A DNA stretch of 64,000 nucleotides from Flavobacterium sp. YJ01 (GCF_029320955.1 NZ_CP119757.1:4526001-4590000); one strand, 5' to 3'. Positions 1 through 8,483 are shown, numbered from the stretch's first letter. A program made the numbers and translations. The notes: generated from the letters alone by a model not told the origin.

Positions 1-498
1 TGCGAAATGGCCTGCGCCGAATGTGAAACCAACGGTCAGCAAACCTTAATAAGTGTAAATTATGTAGATCGTTCGTCGACGATCCAAACCACAGTTCAGG
101 TTTGCATGCACTGCGAAGATCCGGTTTGTGCCAATGTATGTCCAGCTGATGCCATTTCACAAGACGAATTTGGGGTAGTACATACCGCAAACACAGAAAG
201 ATGCATAGGATGTTCAAACTGCGTTATGGCTTGTCCTTTTGGAGTGCCTAAAAAAGTCGAAGAGTACGATTTGATGATGAAATGTACAATGTGCTACGAC
301 AGAACAAGCGTTGGTAAAAAACCAATGTGTGCTACAGTTTGCCCAAGCGGAGCATTGTTTTATGGAACAAGAGAGCAAATCGAAGAAATGAGACCAAACA
401 GCACACCAATTAATAACTTCATTTTTGGACAGGAAAAAGTCAAAACAAAAGTCAATATTATGATGCCAAAAGGAAGTACAGAATTAAGAATTTATTAA
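1..498 (+). CDS. 4Fe-4S dicluster electron-transfer protein (5' end outside window)
   Basis: The frame is open to the left edge; the first in-window codons read CEMACAEC, part of a first Fe-S cluster motif, so the first ATG in the window is not the start. Four cysteine groups are visible ([39 protein letters not shown] with CATVCP), the layout of the DmsB/HybA family that carries four cubane clusters. Such subunits wire a molybdopterin enzyme to a membrane or quinone partner. It lies 9 nt upstream of a Rieske protein and is followed by a small membrane protein, probably one transcript. The catalytic partner should lie to the left, outside the window (inference). The substrate cannot be told from here. 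Confidence 0.85.
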   Translation, partial: CEMACAECETNGQQTLISVNYVDRSSTIQTTVQVCMHCEDPVCANVCPADAISQDEFGVVHTANTERCIGCSNCVMACPFGVPKKVEEYDLMMKCTMCYDRTSVGKKPMCATVCPSGALFYGTREQIEEMRPNSTPINNFIFGQEKVKTKVNIMMPKGSTELRIY

Positions 499-507
499 AC
501 CAGAATC

Positions 508-1020
508 ATGTCAAAAGAAGATAATTTAAATCAAAACTGGAAGAAAGATTTCCCCATAAAAAAACAGGAATCTACACAAGTCAGCCGACGCGATTTTGCT
601 AAATTCCTGACTTTTGTTTCTGGTGGATTAATGGTTGGAAGCGGATTCGTAACTGCAAAAGCCTTTTTATTGCCAAAAGAAGAAGTACAAGGCGAACATT
701 TTATCTGCAATAAAGAAGATGTTCCTGTTGGAGGAACAAGAGGTTTTGTTTTAGAAGGAAGTACAATTCCATATATATTAATTCACTTAGAAAGCGGAGA
801 ATTTAGAGCTTATGAACAAAAATGCACACACCTTTCTTGTTCAGTATATTACAAACCAGGCACTGGAATTATACATTGTCCGTGTCACGAAGGTTCATTT
901 GACGCTTCGACTGGAGATGTTATTGCCGGACCGCCGCCACGAGCTTTACCACAATTAGAAGTGGTTTTTAAAGAAAATGCTGTTTTTGTAAAAGCAATGA
1001 TTGAGAAAAAAGACATCTAG
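508..1020 (+). CDS. Rieske 2Fe-2S protein with Tat-type N-terminus
   Basis: 170 residues. Near residues 27-33 there is a twin-arginine motif (SRRDFAKF) followed by a hydrophobic stretch, so the protein is probably exported folded or anchored facing the periplasm. The C-terminal half is a Rieske domain with both cluster-binding boxes, CTHLSC and CPCHEGSFD, i.e. the Cys-x-His and Cys-x2-His ligands. It ends in an Ala/Pro-rich stretch typical of Rieske folds. It follows the 4Fe-4S protein by 9 nt and precedes a small membrane protein, suggesting a membrane-linked electron relay. No cytochrome b gene is seen beside it, so it is probably not part of a bc1 complex. Confidence 0.88.
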   Translation: MSKEDNLNQNWKKDFPIKKQESTQVSRRDFAKFLTFVSGGLMVGSGFVTAKAFLLPKEEVQGEHFICNKEDVPVGGTRGFVLEGSTIPYILIHLESGEFRAYEQKCTHLSCSVYYKPGTGIIHCPCHEGSFDASTGDVIAGPPPRALPQLEVVFKENAVFVKAMIEKKDI

Positions 1021-1044
1021 AATGTATAATTTAAATTTATAGAT

Positions 1045-1293
1045 ATGAGTACTTTTAGACGAAGCCAGAATCGCGCTAACCCTAATAAGCTGAACAATAT
1101 ACTTTCGACACTTATTTTTATTTTGATTTTAAATGTAAGTATTCAAATCTGGCTTTTATATGCTTCTTTGAATAATGCATTAGAGAATAACAAAGAAATT
1201 TTAATTCCTGCATTTATAGCTTCTTCAATCTTATTTTTTATTGGATTTGCTTGGTTGTATTATCTTCCAAAAGGTAATTTTAGAAATAAATAA
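1045..1293 (+). CDS. small two-helix membrane protein (DUF6755-like)
   Basis: 82 residues: a basic N-terminus (RRSQNRANPNK), then two hydrophobic segments at about residues 19-41 and 52-73, ending in a basic tail, so both ends are likely cytoplasmic. I recognise it only as resembling the small membrane proteins called DUF6755; that assignment is from memory. It is the third gene of the 4Fe-4S/Rieske set, 24 nt after the Rieske gene. Its likely job is membrane anchor or assembly subunit of that redox module (inference). Confidence 0.6.
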   Translation: MSTFRRSQNRANPNKLNNILSTLIFILILNVSIQIWLLYASLNNALENNKEILIPAFIASSILFFIGFAWLYYLPKGNFRNK

Positions 1294-1388
1294 GCAGAAC
1301 TACTTTCACTTTTAAAGCTATTTGAGTTTTTATAAATCTATGTAAAAGAATTAAGCTAAATTTATATTTTAAAAAAAAGTGTACTTAA

Positions 1389-1420
1389 TTGATTGAACTA
1401 AGTAAAAATACTTATATTTG
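1389..1420 (+). promoter_or_regulatory. moeA promoter with nitrate-regulon palindrome
   Basis: A -7 box TATATTTG (1413-1420) fits the Bacteroidota TAnnTTTG pattern; a TTG at 1389-1391 lies 21 nt upstream. A palindrome TAAGTA-AAAA-TACTTA (1399-1414) ends on the first TA of the -7 box. The same palindrome in the same phase occurs at nirB and narK, with a variant at the nitrate reductase. A wider 12-bp inverted repeat (1404-1415 with 1423-1434) overlaps it. The expected transcript starts about 29 nt before moeA. Confidence 0.65.
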
Positions 1421-1455
1421 TAATAAGTATTTTTTTGCTTGTAAAAAATAGCCTA

Positions 1456-2628
1456 ATGATTAAAGTAGAAGAAGCCATAGCGATTATTGAAGCTAATAGC
1501 ACCAAAATGCCAACCAAATTAATTTCGGTTAGCAAAGCGTTAGGATATGTTTTGGCAGAAAAAGTAATTTCACCAATCCACATGCCGCCGTTTCGACAGT
1601 CTGCAATGGATGGATATGCTTTTATGCATAGTATTCGACATCAATATGATATTGCTGGGACTTTGCAGGCGGGAGATCATTCAAACATAAAATTAAAGTC
1701 AAACGAAGCAGTACGAATATTTACTGGTGCTATTGTTCCCGATAATGCAGATACTGTTGTTATGCAGGAACATGTAATGGCAAACAAAGATTCGATTTTG
1801 ATTGCCACAATGCCTGAAAAACTTTCAAACGTTCGCCAAAAAGGAGAACAAATTGCAAAAGACGATATAGTTTTTGAAGCCAATACTTTAATCACACCCG
1901 CAGCAATTGGATTTTTAGCTTGTTTAGGAATCATGGAAGTTGAGGTTTACAAAAAACCGAAAGTAGCCATTTTAGTAACCGGAAACGAATTAGTACAACC
2001 AGGAAAAAAACTAAAAAAAGGAAAGATTTTCGAAAGTAATTCGGTTATGCTAGAAGCAGCTCTGGAAACTATTGGAATCAAAAAAACGAAAGTTTACAGA
2101 GTAAAAGATAATTTGAAAGCCACAAAAAGCGCGCTTAAAAGTATTTTAAAAAAATATGATGTTGTTTTAATTTCTGGCGGAATTTCAGTTGGCGATTATG
2201 ATTTTGTAAAAGAAGCTTTGTTGCAAAACGGCGTTCAAGAATTGTTTTATAAAATCAATCAGAGACCGGGAAAACCAATGTTCTTTGGCTCAAAAAATGA
2301 AACTTTAGTTTTTGCTTTGCCTGGAAACCCAGCTTCATCGTTGACGAATTTTTACATTTACGTTTCGCCCGCAATTAAAAACAAATTAGGATTTTCGAAC
2401 ATTCATAAAACAAAAGTAGTACGTAAATTAAATTCGGAGATTAAAAATAGTACAGGAAAAACATTATTCTTAAAAGCAAAATATGACGAAACAAAAGTCA
2501 CTGTTCTCGACGGACAAAGTTCAGCAATGCTAAATACTTTTGCCGTTGCAAATAGTTTGCTTATTGTTCCAGAAGATGCTCAGGAATATAAAAAAGGGCA
2601 ATTAGTAACATTATTGCCGATAGATTAA
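1456..2628 (+). CDS. moeA: molybdopterin molybdotransferase MoeA
   Basis: Inserts molybdate into adenylylated molybdopterin to complete Mo-molybdopterin. The start chosen is the ATG giving MIKVEEAIAII, the usual MoeA opening; a TTG 21 nt upstream is less likely. About 390 residues, normal length. Family features visible: the conserved SAMDGYAF stretch, the GGISVGDYD motif in the MoCF-binding domain, and the RPGKPMFFG / ALPGNPASS region, followed by the small C-terminal barrel domain. First gene of the plus-strand cofactor run and preceded by the regulon-type promoter, so cofactor supply probably follows nitrate use. Confidence 0.93.
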   Translation: MIKVEEAIAIIEANSTKMPTKLISVSKALGYVLAEKVISPIHMPPFRQSAMDGYAFMHSIRHQYDIAGTLQAGDHSNIKLKSNEAVRIFTGAIVPDNADTVVMQEHVMANKDSILIATMPEKLSNVRQKGEQIAKDDIVFEANTLITPAAIGFLACLGIMEVEVYKKPKVAILVTGNELVQPGKKLKKGKIFESNSVMLEAALETIGIKKTKVYRVKDNLKATKSALKSILKKYDVVLISGGISVGDYDFVKEALLQNGVQELFYKINQRPGKPMFFGSKNETLVFALPGNPASSLTNFYIYVSPAIKNKLGFSNIHKTKVVRKLNSEIKNSTGKTLFLKAKYDETKVTVLDGQSSAMLNTFAVANSLLIVPEDAQEYKKGQLVTLLPID

Positions 2629-2742
2629 AGTGACAAAAGAAAAAGTTTGAGGTAATTGATGAAAAGCGGTATATAAATGAAAACATACAGATCTTAATTT
2701 GAAACTTTAAACCTGAAACAAAAACAACAAAAAAACAAAACC

Positions 2743-3315
2743 ATGGAAACACTTACAGTATTTATTCTTTGTGGAGGAAAAAGTTCCAGAATGAAATCGG
2801 AGAAAGGATTGGTTTTGTTTCAGGAAAAACCATTTATAGAACATATTATTCAGGCAATTTTGCCTATTACAGATAAAATAAAATTAGTTACGGCTTCAAA
2901 AGAATATGATTATTTGGAGTATGAAAAAATCCCAGATTTGGTTTTAGATAAAGGACCGTTGGGCGGAATTTATACGGCTTTATCACATTCTGAAACTGAA
3001 TTCAATCTAATTTTGAGCTGTGATATTCCGTTAATTTCAACAGAATTATTACAGGAATTAATTTCAAAACATACCAAAGAAGCTGAAATTACAGTTTTTG
3101 CTACCGAAAGTAAAACACATCCTTTAATCGGAATTTATTCTAAAAGTATTGTTCCGATAATTAAAGAAGCAATTGAAGCGAACGAATTGAAAATGATGGA
3201 TTTGCTGGCGAAATTACCGCATCAGATTATCAATATAGAAGAAAGCGAGAACTTTCATTTAACCAATATTAATTCGACTGATGAATTAAACGATCTGAAT
3301 ATCAATTTAATTTAA
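2743..3315 (+). CDS. mobA: molybdenum cofactor guanylyltransferase MobA
   Basis: Transfers GMP from GTP to Mo-molybdopterin, giving the guanine dinucleotide form used by bacterial nitrate reductases with two pterins. 190 residues. The N-terminal nucleotide-binding signature LCGGKSSRMKSEKG is clear, as are DKGPLGGIYTAL and the metal-binding SCDIPL. The 114-nt gap after moeA is AT-rich and contains a piece of the GAAAC-type repeat (about 2700-2720). It fits the pathway because the nitrate reductase at 10868-14383 is of the bis-MGD type. Confidence 0.92.
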   Translation: METLTVFILCGGKSSRMKSEKGLVLFQEKPFIEHIIQAILPITDKIKLVTASKEYDYLEYEKIPDLVLDKGPLGGIYTALSHSETEFNLILSCDIPLISTELLQELISKHTKEAEITVFATESKTHPLIGIYSKSIVPIIKEAIEANELKMMDLLAKLPHQIINIEESENFHLTNINSTDELNDLNINLI

Positions 3316-3320
3316 AGACT

Positions 3321-4109
3321 ATGCGAGATTTAAAAACCCCAAAATTGACGATTGTAGGCGCTGGTCCTGGTGATATTGAATTGATTACGTTAAAAGCAAT
3401 TAAAGCTTTAAAAAGTGCCGATGTAGTTTTGTACGATGCCTTAGTAAACGAAGAATTGCTAGGATATGCATCAAATGCTGAAATTGTTTTTGTTGGAAAA
3501 CGTTTAGGCTGTCACGCTTACACACAAGATCAGATTAACGATTTGATTGTTTCGATGGCAAAAAAACACGGACATGTTGTTCGTTTAAAAGGTGGCGATC
3601 CTTTTGTTTTTGGAAGAGGAAGTGAAGAAATTGAATTTGCTGAAGATTTTGGAATTGAAACCGCAATTGTTCCCGGAATTTCTTCAGCTTTAGGAGTTCC
3701 TGCTTCAGTTGGAATTAGTTTGACGCAGCGTAAAGTTGCCGAAAGTTTTTGGGTAATTACCGGAACAACTTCTGATCACAAGTTGTCAAAAGATATTCAA
3801 CTGGCTTCGAAATCTGCAGCAACTGTAGTTGTTTTAATGGGAATGCATAAATTAGACGAAATCATTTCGATTTATCAACAAAACAGAAATGACGATCTGC
3901 CAGTCGCAATTATCCAAAACGGTACAAAAAATTCAGAGCAAAAAGTAATTGGAACTATCAATACAATTACTAAATTGGTATCTGAAAAAAATATATCATC
4001 GCCAGCAATTATTGTAATTGGCGAAGTGGTAAGAAATACATCGACCTGGATTTCGTATTTTCAAGAACACTTTGAAGACGAATTTATTTTCCAGAATTTA
4101 AATTTATAA
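3321..4109 (+). CDS. cobA: uroporphyrinogen-III C-methyltransferase (SUMT)
   Basis: Methylates uroporphyrinogen III twice with SAM to precorrin-2, the siroheme precursor. 262 residues, a single-domain SUMT without the CysG oxidase/chelatase part. Motifs: VGAGPGDIELITLKA near the N-terminus, the LYDALV stretch, and RLKGGDPFVFGRGSEE. It starts 5 nt after mobA. Siroheme is needed by NirB (24372-26885), which explains its place in a molybdenum-cofactor operon. The dehydrogenase/ferrochelatase that completes siroheme is not in the window. Confidence 0.92.
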   Translation: MRDLKTPKLTIVGAGPGDIELITLKAIKALKSADVVLYDALVNEELLGYASNAEIVFVGKRLGCHAYTQDQINDLIVSMAKKHGHVVRLKGGDPFVFGRGSEEIEFAEDFGIETAIVPGISSALGVPASVGISLTQRKVAESFWVITGTTSDHKLSKDIQLASKSAATVVVLMGMHKLDEIISIYQQNRNDDLPVAIIQNGTKNSEQKVIGTINTITKLVSEKNISSPAIIVIGEVVRNTSTWISYFQEHFEDEFIFQNLNL

Positions 4110-4111
4110 TA

Positions 4112-4351
4112 ATGATTGAGGTAAAATATTTTGGAGCTATCGCTGAAAAAACGAAATGTGAATTCGAAGAATTATCTTTTTCTGAAGAATTATCCTTGCA
4201 AAAACTATTGCAGGATTTGAACGCAAAATATGAGTTCGAATCACTGACTTTTAGCGTTGCTGTAAATCAAAAAATAGTTTCAAAAGTTTCAGATTACGTT
4301 TTGCAAACAAGTGATGTTGTTGCTTTATTGCCACCATTTGCAGGAGGTTAA
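4112..4351 (+). CDS. moaD: molybdopterin synthase sulfur-carrier subunit MoaD
   Basis: 79-residue ubiquitin-fold protein ending in the required Gly-Gly (PPFAGG). The C-terminal glycine is adenylated by MoeB and turned into a thiocarboxylate, then donates sulfur to the pterin with MoaE. The gene is 2 nt from cobA and 9 nt from moeB. Length and the VALLPPFAGG ending are standard for the family. Confidence 0.92.
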   Translation: MIEVKYFGAIAEKTKCEFEELSFSEELSLQKLLQDLNAKYEFESLTFSVAVNQKIVSKVSDYVLQTSDVVALLPPFAGG

Positions 4352-4360
4352 TTAAAAATA

Positions 4361-5437
4361 ATGAAAGAGTCAACTAGATATAACAGACAAATTATACTTC
4401 CAGAAATAGGAGAGGAAGGCCAATATAAATTATCGAAATCAAAAGTTTTGGTAATTGGTGCAGGAGGTTTGGGCGCAGCAATTTTACCATATTTAGCGGC
4501 TGCTGGAGTTGGCGAAATCGGAATTATAGATCATGACACTATCGAAATTTCGAATCTGCATCGTCAGGTAATTTACAGAACTTCGGCCGTTGGAAAATCA
4601 AAAGCTGAACAGGCTAAAATCATGATTTCAGAATTGAATCCTGATATTAAAGTAACAGCTTTTACAGAAAAATTATCTGGAAAAAATGCGATTGCATTAT
4701 TTGAAAAATATGACATAATCGTTGATGCAACAGACAGTATTTCGATTAAATATTTAATAAACGACGCTTGTTTGTTAACCAATAAGCCAATGGTTTACGG
4801 TTCTATTTTTAGATTTCAAGGGCAGGTTTCGGTTTTCAATTATCAAAACGGACCAACTTATAGATGTTTGTATCCTGATGAAAATCAAAATCTCTTAAAC
4901 TGCGAAGATGCTGGCGTAATAGGAATTACAGTTGGAATTATTGGAATGTTTCAAGCAAATGAAGTCATAAAAATAATTCTCGAAATTGGTGAAGTTTTAA
5001 ACGGGAAAATATTGATTTACAATATTCTGAACAACGAACAACAGAAATATGATTTTGAAAAAACTTCTAATCTTCAGATAATAAGTGAAGATTTTGAACG
5101 GAAATATAATTCAGATGAAAATCAGGCTCAAGAAATAAATTTTGATTCGGTTTTGGATGAAATTGAAAATGATGAGGTTTTATTTTTAGATGTTAGAAAT
5201 AGGGACGAATCGCCGAAAATCAGTTTAAAAAATCAAATCCAGATTCCGTTAATGCATTTAGAAAAGGAAATTGAAAAACTGAATAAAAATCAAACTATTT
5301 ATATTTTCTGTCAATCTGGAATAAGAAGTAAAATTGCAATAGAAGTCCTTCAGAAAAATAAGTTTAAGAATGTAAAAAGTATTGCAGGCGGAGCTTTAGC
5401 AATGAAAACTTTATTAAAAGAAAAAATAAATAGTTAA
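4361..5437 (+). CDS. moeB: MoaD-adenylating enzyme MoeB with C-terminal rhodanese domain
   Basis: 358 residues. Residues 1-240 are a ThiF/MoeB/UBA4 adenylyltransferase: nucleotide-binding GAGGLGAAIL, IDHDTIEISNLHRQ, and VDATDS. Residues from about 255 are a rhodanese domain with a catalytic Cys in IYIFCQSGIRS, which can supply sulfur for the MoaD thiocarboxylate, as in MOCS3-type fusions. Oddity: the zinc-binding CxxC pairs of E. coli MoeB and MOCS3 are absent; the first is reduced to TYRC and no later CxxC is seen. The NCEDAG cysteine is kept. It lies directly after moaD. Confidence 0.9.
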   Translation: MKESTRYNRQIILPEIGEEGQYKLSKSKVLVIGAGGLGAAILPYLAAAGVGEIGIIDHDTIEISNLHRQVIYRTSAVGKSKAEQAKIMISELNPDIKVTAFTEKLSGKNAIALFEKYDIIVDATDSISIKYLINDACLLTNKPMVYGSIFRFQGQVSVFNYQNGPTYRCLYPDENQNLLNCEDAGVIGITVGIIGMFQANEVIKIILEIGEVLNGKILIYNILNNEQQKYDFEKTSNLQIISEDFERKYNSDENQAQEINFDSVLDEIENDEVLFLDVRNRDESPKISLKNQIQIPLMHLEKEIEKLNKNQTIYIFCQSGIRSKIAIEVLQKNKFKNVKSIAGGALAMKTLLKEKINS

Positions 5438-5455
5438 AACTTAATAATTTTTAAG

Positions 5456-5809
5456 ATGAAAAAAATATTCATGTTTTTGTTTTTTTGTTTTTGTTTCAAT
5501 CAAATTATGTTTTCTCAGAAGCATGTCGATTATACAGGCGAAACAGAAATTTATGAGGCTTATGATAAAGCAGATAAAGAATTGAATAAAGTTTATAATC
5601 AGCTGAAAAAGAAATTAGGGACAAAAGATCAGACAGCTTTAGTTCTTGCTCAAAAAGACTGGATAAAGTTTCGAGATTCAAATTGTAAATTTAAATGCTA
5701 TCCTGAAGGTTATGGCGGCGTTATTTCGGATAAAATGTATGCAGATTGCAGGATGCAGCTGACTTTAACTAGATCTAAAGAATTGAAAAGTTTATTGAAA
5801 GGTTTTTAA
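5456..5809 (+). CDS. LprI-like (DUF1311) secreted protein
   Basis: 117 residues with an N-terminal signal peptide (MKKIFMFLFFCFCFNQ... cleaved near SQK). The mature part matches the lysozyme-inhibitor LprI N-terminal family: ADKELNKVYNQL, an AQKDWIKFRDSNC core, and later cysteines (FKCYPEG, YADCR) that could form disulfides. It sits 18 nt after moeB in the cofactor run and has no known role in the pathway; it may be a passenger. The family call is firm, the function is not. Confidence 0.75.
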   Translation: MKKIFMFLFFCFCFNQIMFSQKHVDYTGETEIYEAYDKADKELNKVYNQLKKKLGTKDQTALVLAQKDWIKFRDSNCKFKCYPEGYGGVISDKMYADCRMQLTLTRSKELKSLLKGF

Positions 5810-5840
5810 AGTTCTTAAATAACAATTAGAGATAAATTTG

Positions 5841-5997
5841 TAGCCACGAATTAAGCGCAAATTAAAGATGTTTGTTTAGTTTTTCACCCTGAGCGAAGTT
5901 GAAGGATGCTCCCATTGGACGAGGGCTTCGACTTCGCTCAGTCTGACAAAAGAAAAAGAAAAATCATTTTAATCCATATAATCTGTGGCAAAAAAAC
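5841..5997. repeat. nested inverted repeat between lprI-like gene and moaE
   Basis: Inner arms CCTGAGCGAAGTTGAAG (5888-5904) and CTTCGACTTCGCTCAG (5926-5941) form a long hairpin with a 21-nt loop. They are bracketed by GTAGCCACGAATTA near 5841 and AATCTGTGGCAAAAA near 5980-5995, ends of a second repeat family that recurs at 31559, 32164 and 35533. The element interrupts an otherwise tight cofactor operon. Confidence 0.8.
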
Positions 5998-6004
5998 ATA
6001 AAAA

Positions 6005-6436
6005 ATGAGTAAAAATGTATTTGTAGAAGGACCAATTTCTCCTGAATTTATAGCTGAATCGATTGCCAAACATCAATCTAAACACACAATTGGAGCGCAC
6101 AACATTTTTTTAGGACAAGTTCGTGCCGATGTTATTCACGATAACACTGTTGTAGCAATTGATTATTCAGCTTATACGGATATGGCAAACGAAGCGTTAT
6201 ATAGCATTCGCGAAAAAGCTTTCGCCAAATTCGATTTAACTTGTATGCACATATATCATAGTTTAGGCGTTGTAAAAGCGGGCGAAATCTGTTTATTCGT
6301 TTTTGTTTCGGCAACACGACGCAAACAAGTTTATGAAGCAACAGAGGCCATCGTAAACTGGATTAAAACCGATGTACCGATTTTTGGTAAAGAAATGTTT
6401 GAGAACGATACATTCACTTGGAAACAAAATAGTTAA
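6005..6436 (+). CDS. moaE: molybdopterin synthase catalytic subunit MoaE
   Basis: 143 residues. With MoaD thiocarboxylate it adds the dithiolene sulfurs to cyclic pyranopterin monophosphate. Family signs: GAHNIFLGQVR near the N-terminus, the IYHSLGVVKAGE stretch, VFVSATRRKQVYEA (active-site arginines), and the WKTD-like lysine region seen as NWIKTDVPIFGKE. The gene is separated from the preceding one by a repeat but is followed 8 nt later by moaCB. Confidence 0.93.
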   Translation: MSKNVFVEGPISPEFIAESIAKHQSKHTIGAHNIFLGQVRADVIHDNTVVAIDYSAYTDMANEALYSIREKAFAKFDLTCMHIYHSLGVVKAGEICLFVFVSATRRKQVYEATEAIVNWIKTDVPIFGKEMFENDTFTWKQNS

Positions 6437-6444
6437 AAAATAAA

Positions 6445-7359
6445 ATGGTAGATATTACCCATAAAATAAGCTCTTTAAGAGTCGCAACCGCAACGGCAAT
6501 TGTAAAAGTCAGCAGACAGGAAACAATTGATGCTGTGGTGAATAATTTAGTGCCAAAAGGAAACGTCTGTGAAATGGCAAAAACTGCTGGATTGTTTGCG
6601 GTAAAAAACACGCATTTATCAATTCCAGATTGTCATCCGCTTCCAATTGAATATACTGCTGTTGAATATAATATTGAAGGTTTAGAAATTCATATTATTT
6701 TTAAAGTTAAAACCGTTTACAAAACCGGAGTTGAGGTTGAAGCTATGCACGGCGCATCCATCGTGGCATTGACAATGTACGATATGCTAAAACCGATTGA
6801 TAAAGAAATCGAAATTTCTACGATTAAATTAATAAACAAAGAAGGCGGAAAATCGTCTTTTAAAAATAAATTCCCGAACGTAATTAAAGCTGCAGTTTTC
6901 GTTTGTTCCGATTCGATTTTTGCTGGAGATAAAGAAGATCGTTCTGGAAAAGTCATTGTTGAAAAATTGGATTCGTATGGAGTTGAAACTTCACATTACG
7001 AGATTATTCCAGACGAGTTGGATATTATTCAGGAAAAAACTAAAGCTTTCGCTAAAGAAAATCAGCTGGTAATTTTTACTGGTGGAACAGGTTTATCCCC
7101 AAGAGATGTTACTCCAGAAGCTTTGGAGCCATTATTAGAAAGCAGAATTCCAGGAATCGAAGAAGCTATTCGCAATTACGGACAACAGAGAATGCCTTAC
7201 GCAATGTTATCTAGAACAGTTGCAGGAACTTTAGGAAAAACTGTAGTTTTAGCTTTGCCAGGATCAACAAACGGCGCAAGAGAATCTATGGATGCTGTTT
7301 TTCCGCACTTGCTGCACGTTTTTCATATTTTAAAAGGAAAAAACCATGACAGCCTCTAA
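6445..7359 (+). CDS. moaCB: bifunctional MoaC / MoaB(MogA)-type protein
   Basis: 304 residues with two domains. Residues 1-150 are MoaC, the cyclic pyranopterin monophosphate synthase that acts after MoaA, with MVDITHK, the CHPLPI motif and VEAMHGASIVALTMYDM. Residues 155-304 are a MogA/MoaB-type molybdopterin adenylyltransferase with CSDSIFAGDKEDRSG, FTGGTGLSPRDVTPEA and LPGSTNGARESMD. The fusion joins the early ring step and the late adenylylation step in one chain. Its last 14 nt overlap moaA, implying coupled translation. Confidence 0.92.
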   Translation: MVDITHKISSLRVATATAIVKVSRQETIDAVVNNLVPKGNVCEMAKTAGLFAVKNTHLSIPDCHPLPIEYTAVEYNIEGLEIHIIFKVKTVYKTGVEVEAMHGASIVALTMYDMLKPIDKEIEISTIKLINKEGGKSSFKNKFPNVIKAAVFVCSDSIFAGDKEDRSGKVIVEKLDSYGVETSHYEIIPDELDIIQEKTKAFAKENQLVIFTGGTGLSPRDVTPEALEPLLESRIPGIEEAIRNYGQQRMPYAMLSRTVAGTLGKTVVLALPGSTNGARESMDAVFPHLLHVFHILKGKNHDSL

Positions 7360-8353
7360 CACTATTTTAACGGATGGTTTTGGGCGTAAGCATAATTATC
7401 TACGCATTTCTTTGCTGGAAAAATGCAACCTGCGTTGTACATATTGCATGCCAGCAGATGGAATTGCGCTTTCTCCAAAAGCAAGTCTAATGACTGCCGA
7501 CGAGATTTTTGCAATTGCCCAGACTTTCGTAAAAAATGGTGTTGACAAAATTAGATTGACAGGAGGAGAACCTCTTTTGAGAAAAGATTTTCCAGAAATT
7601 GTTTCTAAATTATCAGAATTGGAAGTTTCTCTTTCTATCACAACAAACGGAATTTTGATAGATCGTCATATCGAGACTTTAAAGGAGTTTAAAATTAAAA
7701 AGATCAATTTGAGTTTAGACACTCTGGTTTCATCAAAATTTAATTCGATAACGCTTAGAAATCAGTTTGATAAAGTTATTAATAATCTTCATTTGCTTTT
7801 AAATAATGATTTTGAAGTAAAAGTAAATGTCGTTTTGATGAAAGGATTTAATGATAACGAGATAGTCGATTTTATAAAACTGACTAAGTTTCTTCCAATT
7901 TCTGTCCGATTTATTGAGTTTATGCCTTTTGCTGGAAATGAGTGGGATAGAAGTAAAATGGTTTCTCAAAATGAGATTTTATCTTTAGTTGAAAACTGTT
8001 TTTCTTCAAAAGAAATAAAAAAATTAGATGACGAAAAAAACTTCACAGCCAGAACTTATAAAATAAATAATTTTCAAGGCAATTTCGGAATCATAAGTTC
8101 TATTACAAATCCGTTTTGTGATAGTTGCAACCGCATTCGCTTGACGGCCAACGGAAAAATAAAAAATTGTCTTTTCTCTAACTCAGAAACCGATTTATTG
8201 ACCGCTTTTAGAAATGGAGAATCGATTACTGATTTGATTTCAGAATCCATTAAAAATAAAAAGAAAGTTCGCGCAGGAATGGTAAGTGTTTCTGAAATGG
8301 ATGATCCTAAAAAACATTTTGATAATCGTAGTATGATTGCGATTGGGGGATAA
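7346..8353 (+). CDS. moaA: GTP 3',8-cyclase MoaA (radical SAM)
   Basis: 335 residues, normal length. First step of molybdenum cofactor synthesis. Radical-SAM cluster motif CNLRCTYC near residues 27-34; second 4Fe-4S cluster CDSCNRIRLTANGKIKNC near the C-terminus; the protein ends in Gly-Gly (IAIGG), the tail required for activity in MoaA. LTGGEPLLRKD is also present. The start ATG lies inside the end of moaCB. Last gene of the cofactor run. Confidence 0.94.
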   Translation: MTASNTILTDGFGRKHNYLRISLLEKCNLRCTYCMPADGIALSPKASLMTADEIFAIAQTFVKNGVDKIRLTGGEPLLRKDFPEIVSKLSELEVSLSITTNGILIDRHIETLKEFKIKKINLSLDTLVSSKFNSITLRNQFDKVINNLHLLLNNDFEVKVNVVLMKGFNDNEIVDFIKLTKFLPISVRFIEFMPFAGNEWDRSKMVSQNEILSLVENCFSSKEIKKLDDEKNFTARTYKINNFQGNFGIISSITNPFCDSCNRIRLTANGKIKNCLFSNSETDLLTAFRNGESITDLISESIKNKKKVRAGMVSVSEMDDPKKHFDNRSMIAIGG

Positions 8354-8391
8354 TTTTTAATTGTGAATTGTAATTCATTATTTACGCAATA

Positions 8392-8420
8392 TTGTCATTC
8401 CTCGTTCCTCGGAATGACAA
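8392..8420. repeat. small perfect hairpin (GTCATTCC family)
   Basis: Ten-base arms TTGTCATTCC and GGAATGACAA with a 9-nt loop TCGTTCCTC, 39 nt after moaA. It looks like a minimal form of the longer GTCATTTCG...CGAAATGAC repeats elsewhere in the window. It may act as a transcription end for the cofactor operon, but no T-run follows it. Confidence 0.7.
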
Positions 8421-8442
8421 ACTTTATACAAACTGTCTTGAA

Positions 8443-8473
8443 ATAAAAAAAAGGTTCAACTTTCGTTAAACCT
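8443..8473 (-). terminator. rho-independent terminator of the H1-like gene
   Basis: On the minus strand: stem AGGTTTAAC / GTTGAACCT (one mismatch) closed by a GAAA tetraloop, followed by eight T's. It lies 10 nt after the stop of the lysine-rich gene. Confidence 0.85.
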
Positions 8474-8483
8474 CTCTTAGATA

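Noticed and set aside
1404..1434. 12-bp inverted repeat as a terminator of the 4Fe-4S/Rieske operon
   Set aside because: It overlaps the moeA -7 box and shares the regulon palindrome, so an operator explains it better, although a weak terminator effect is possible.
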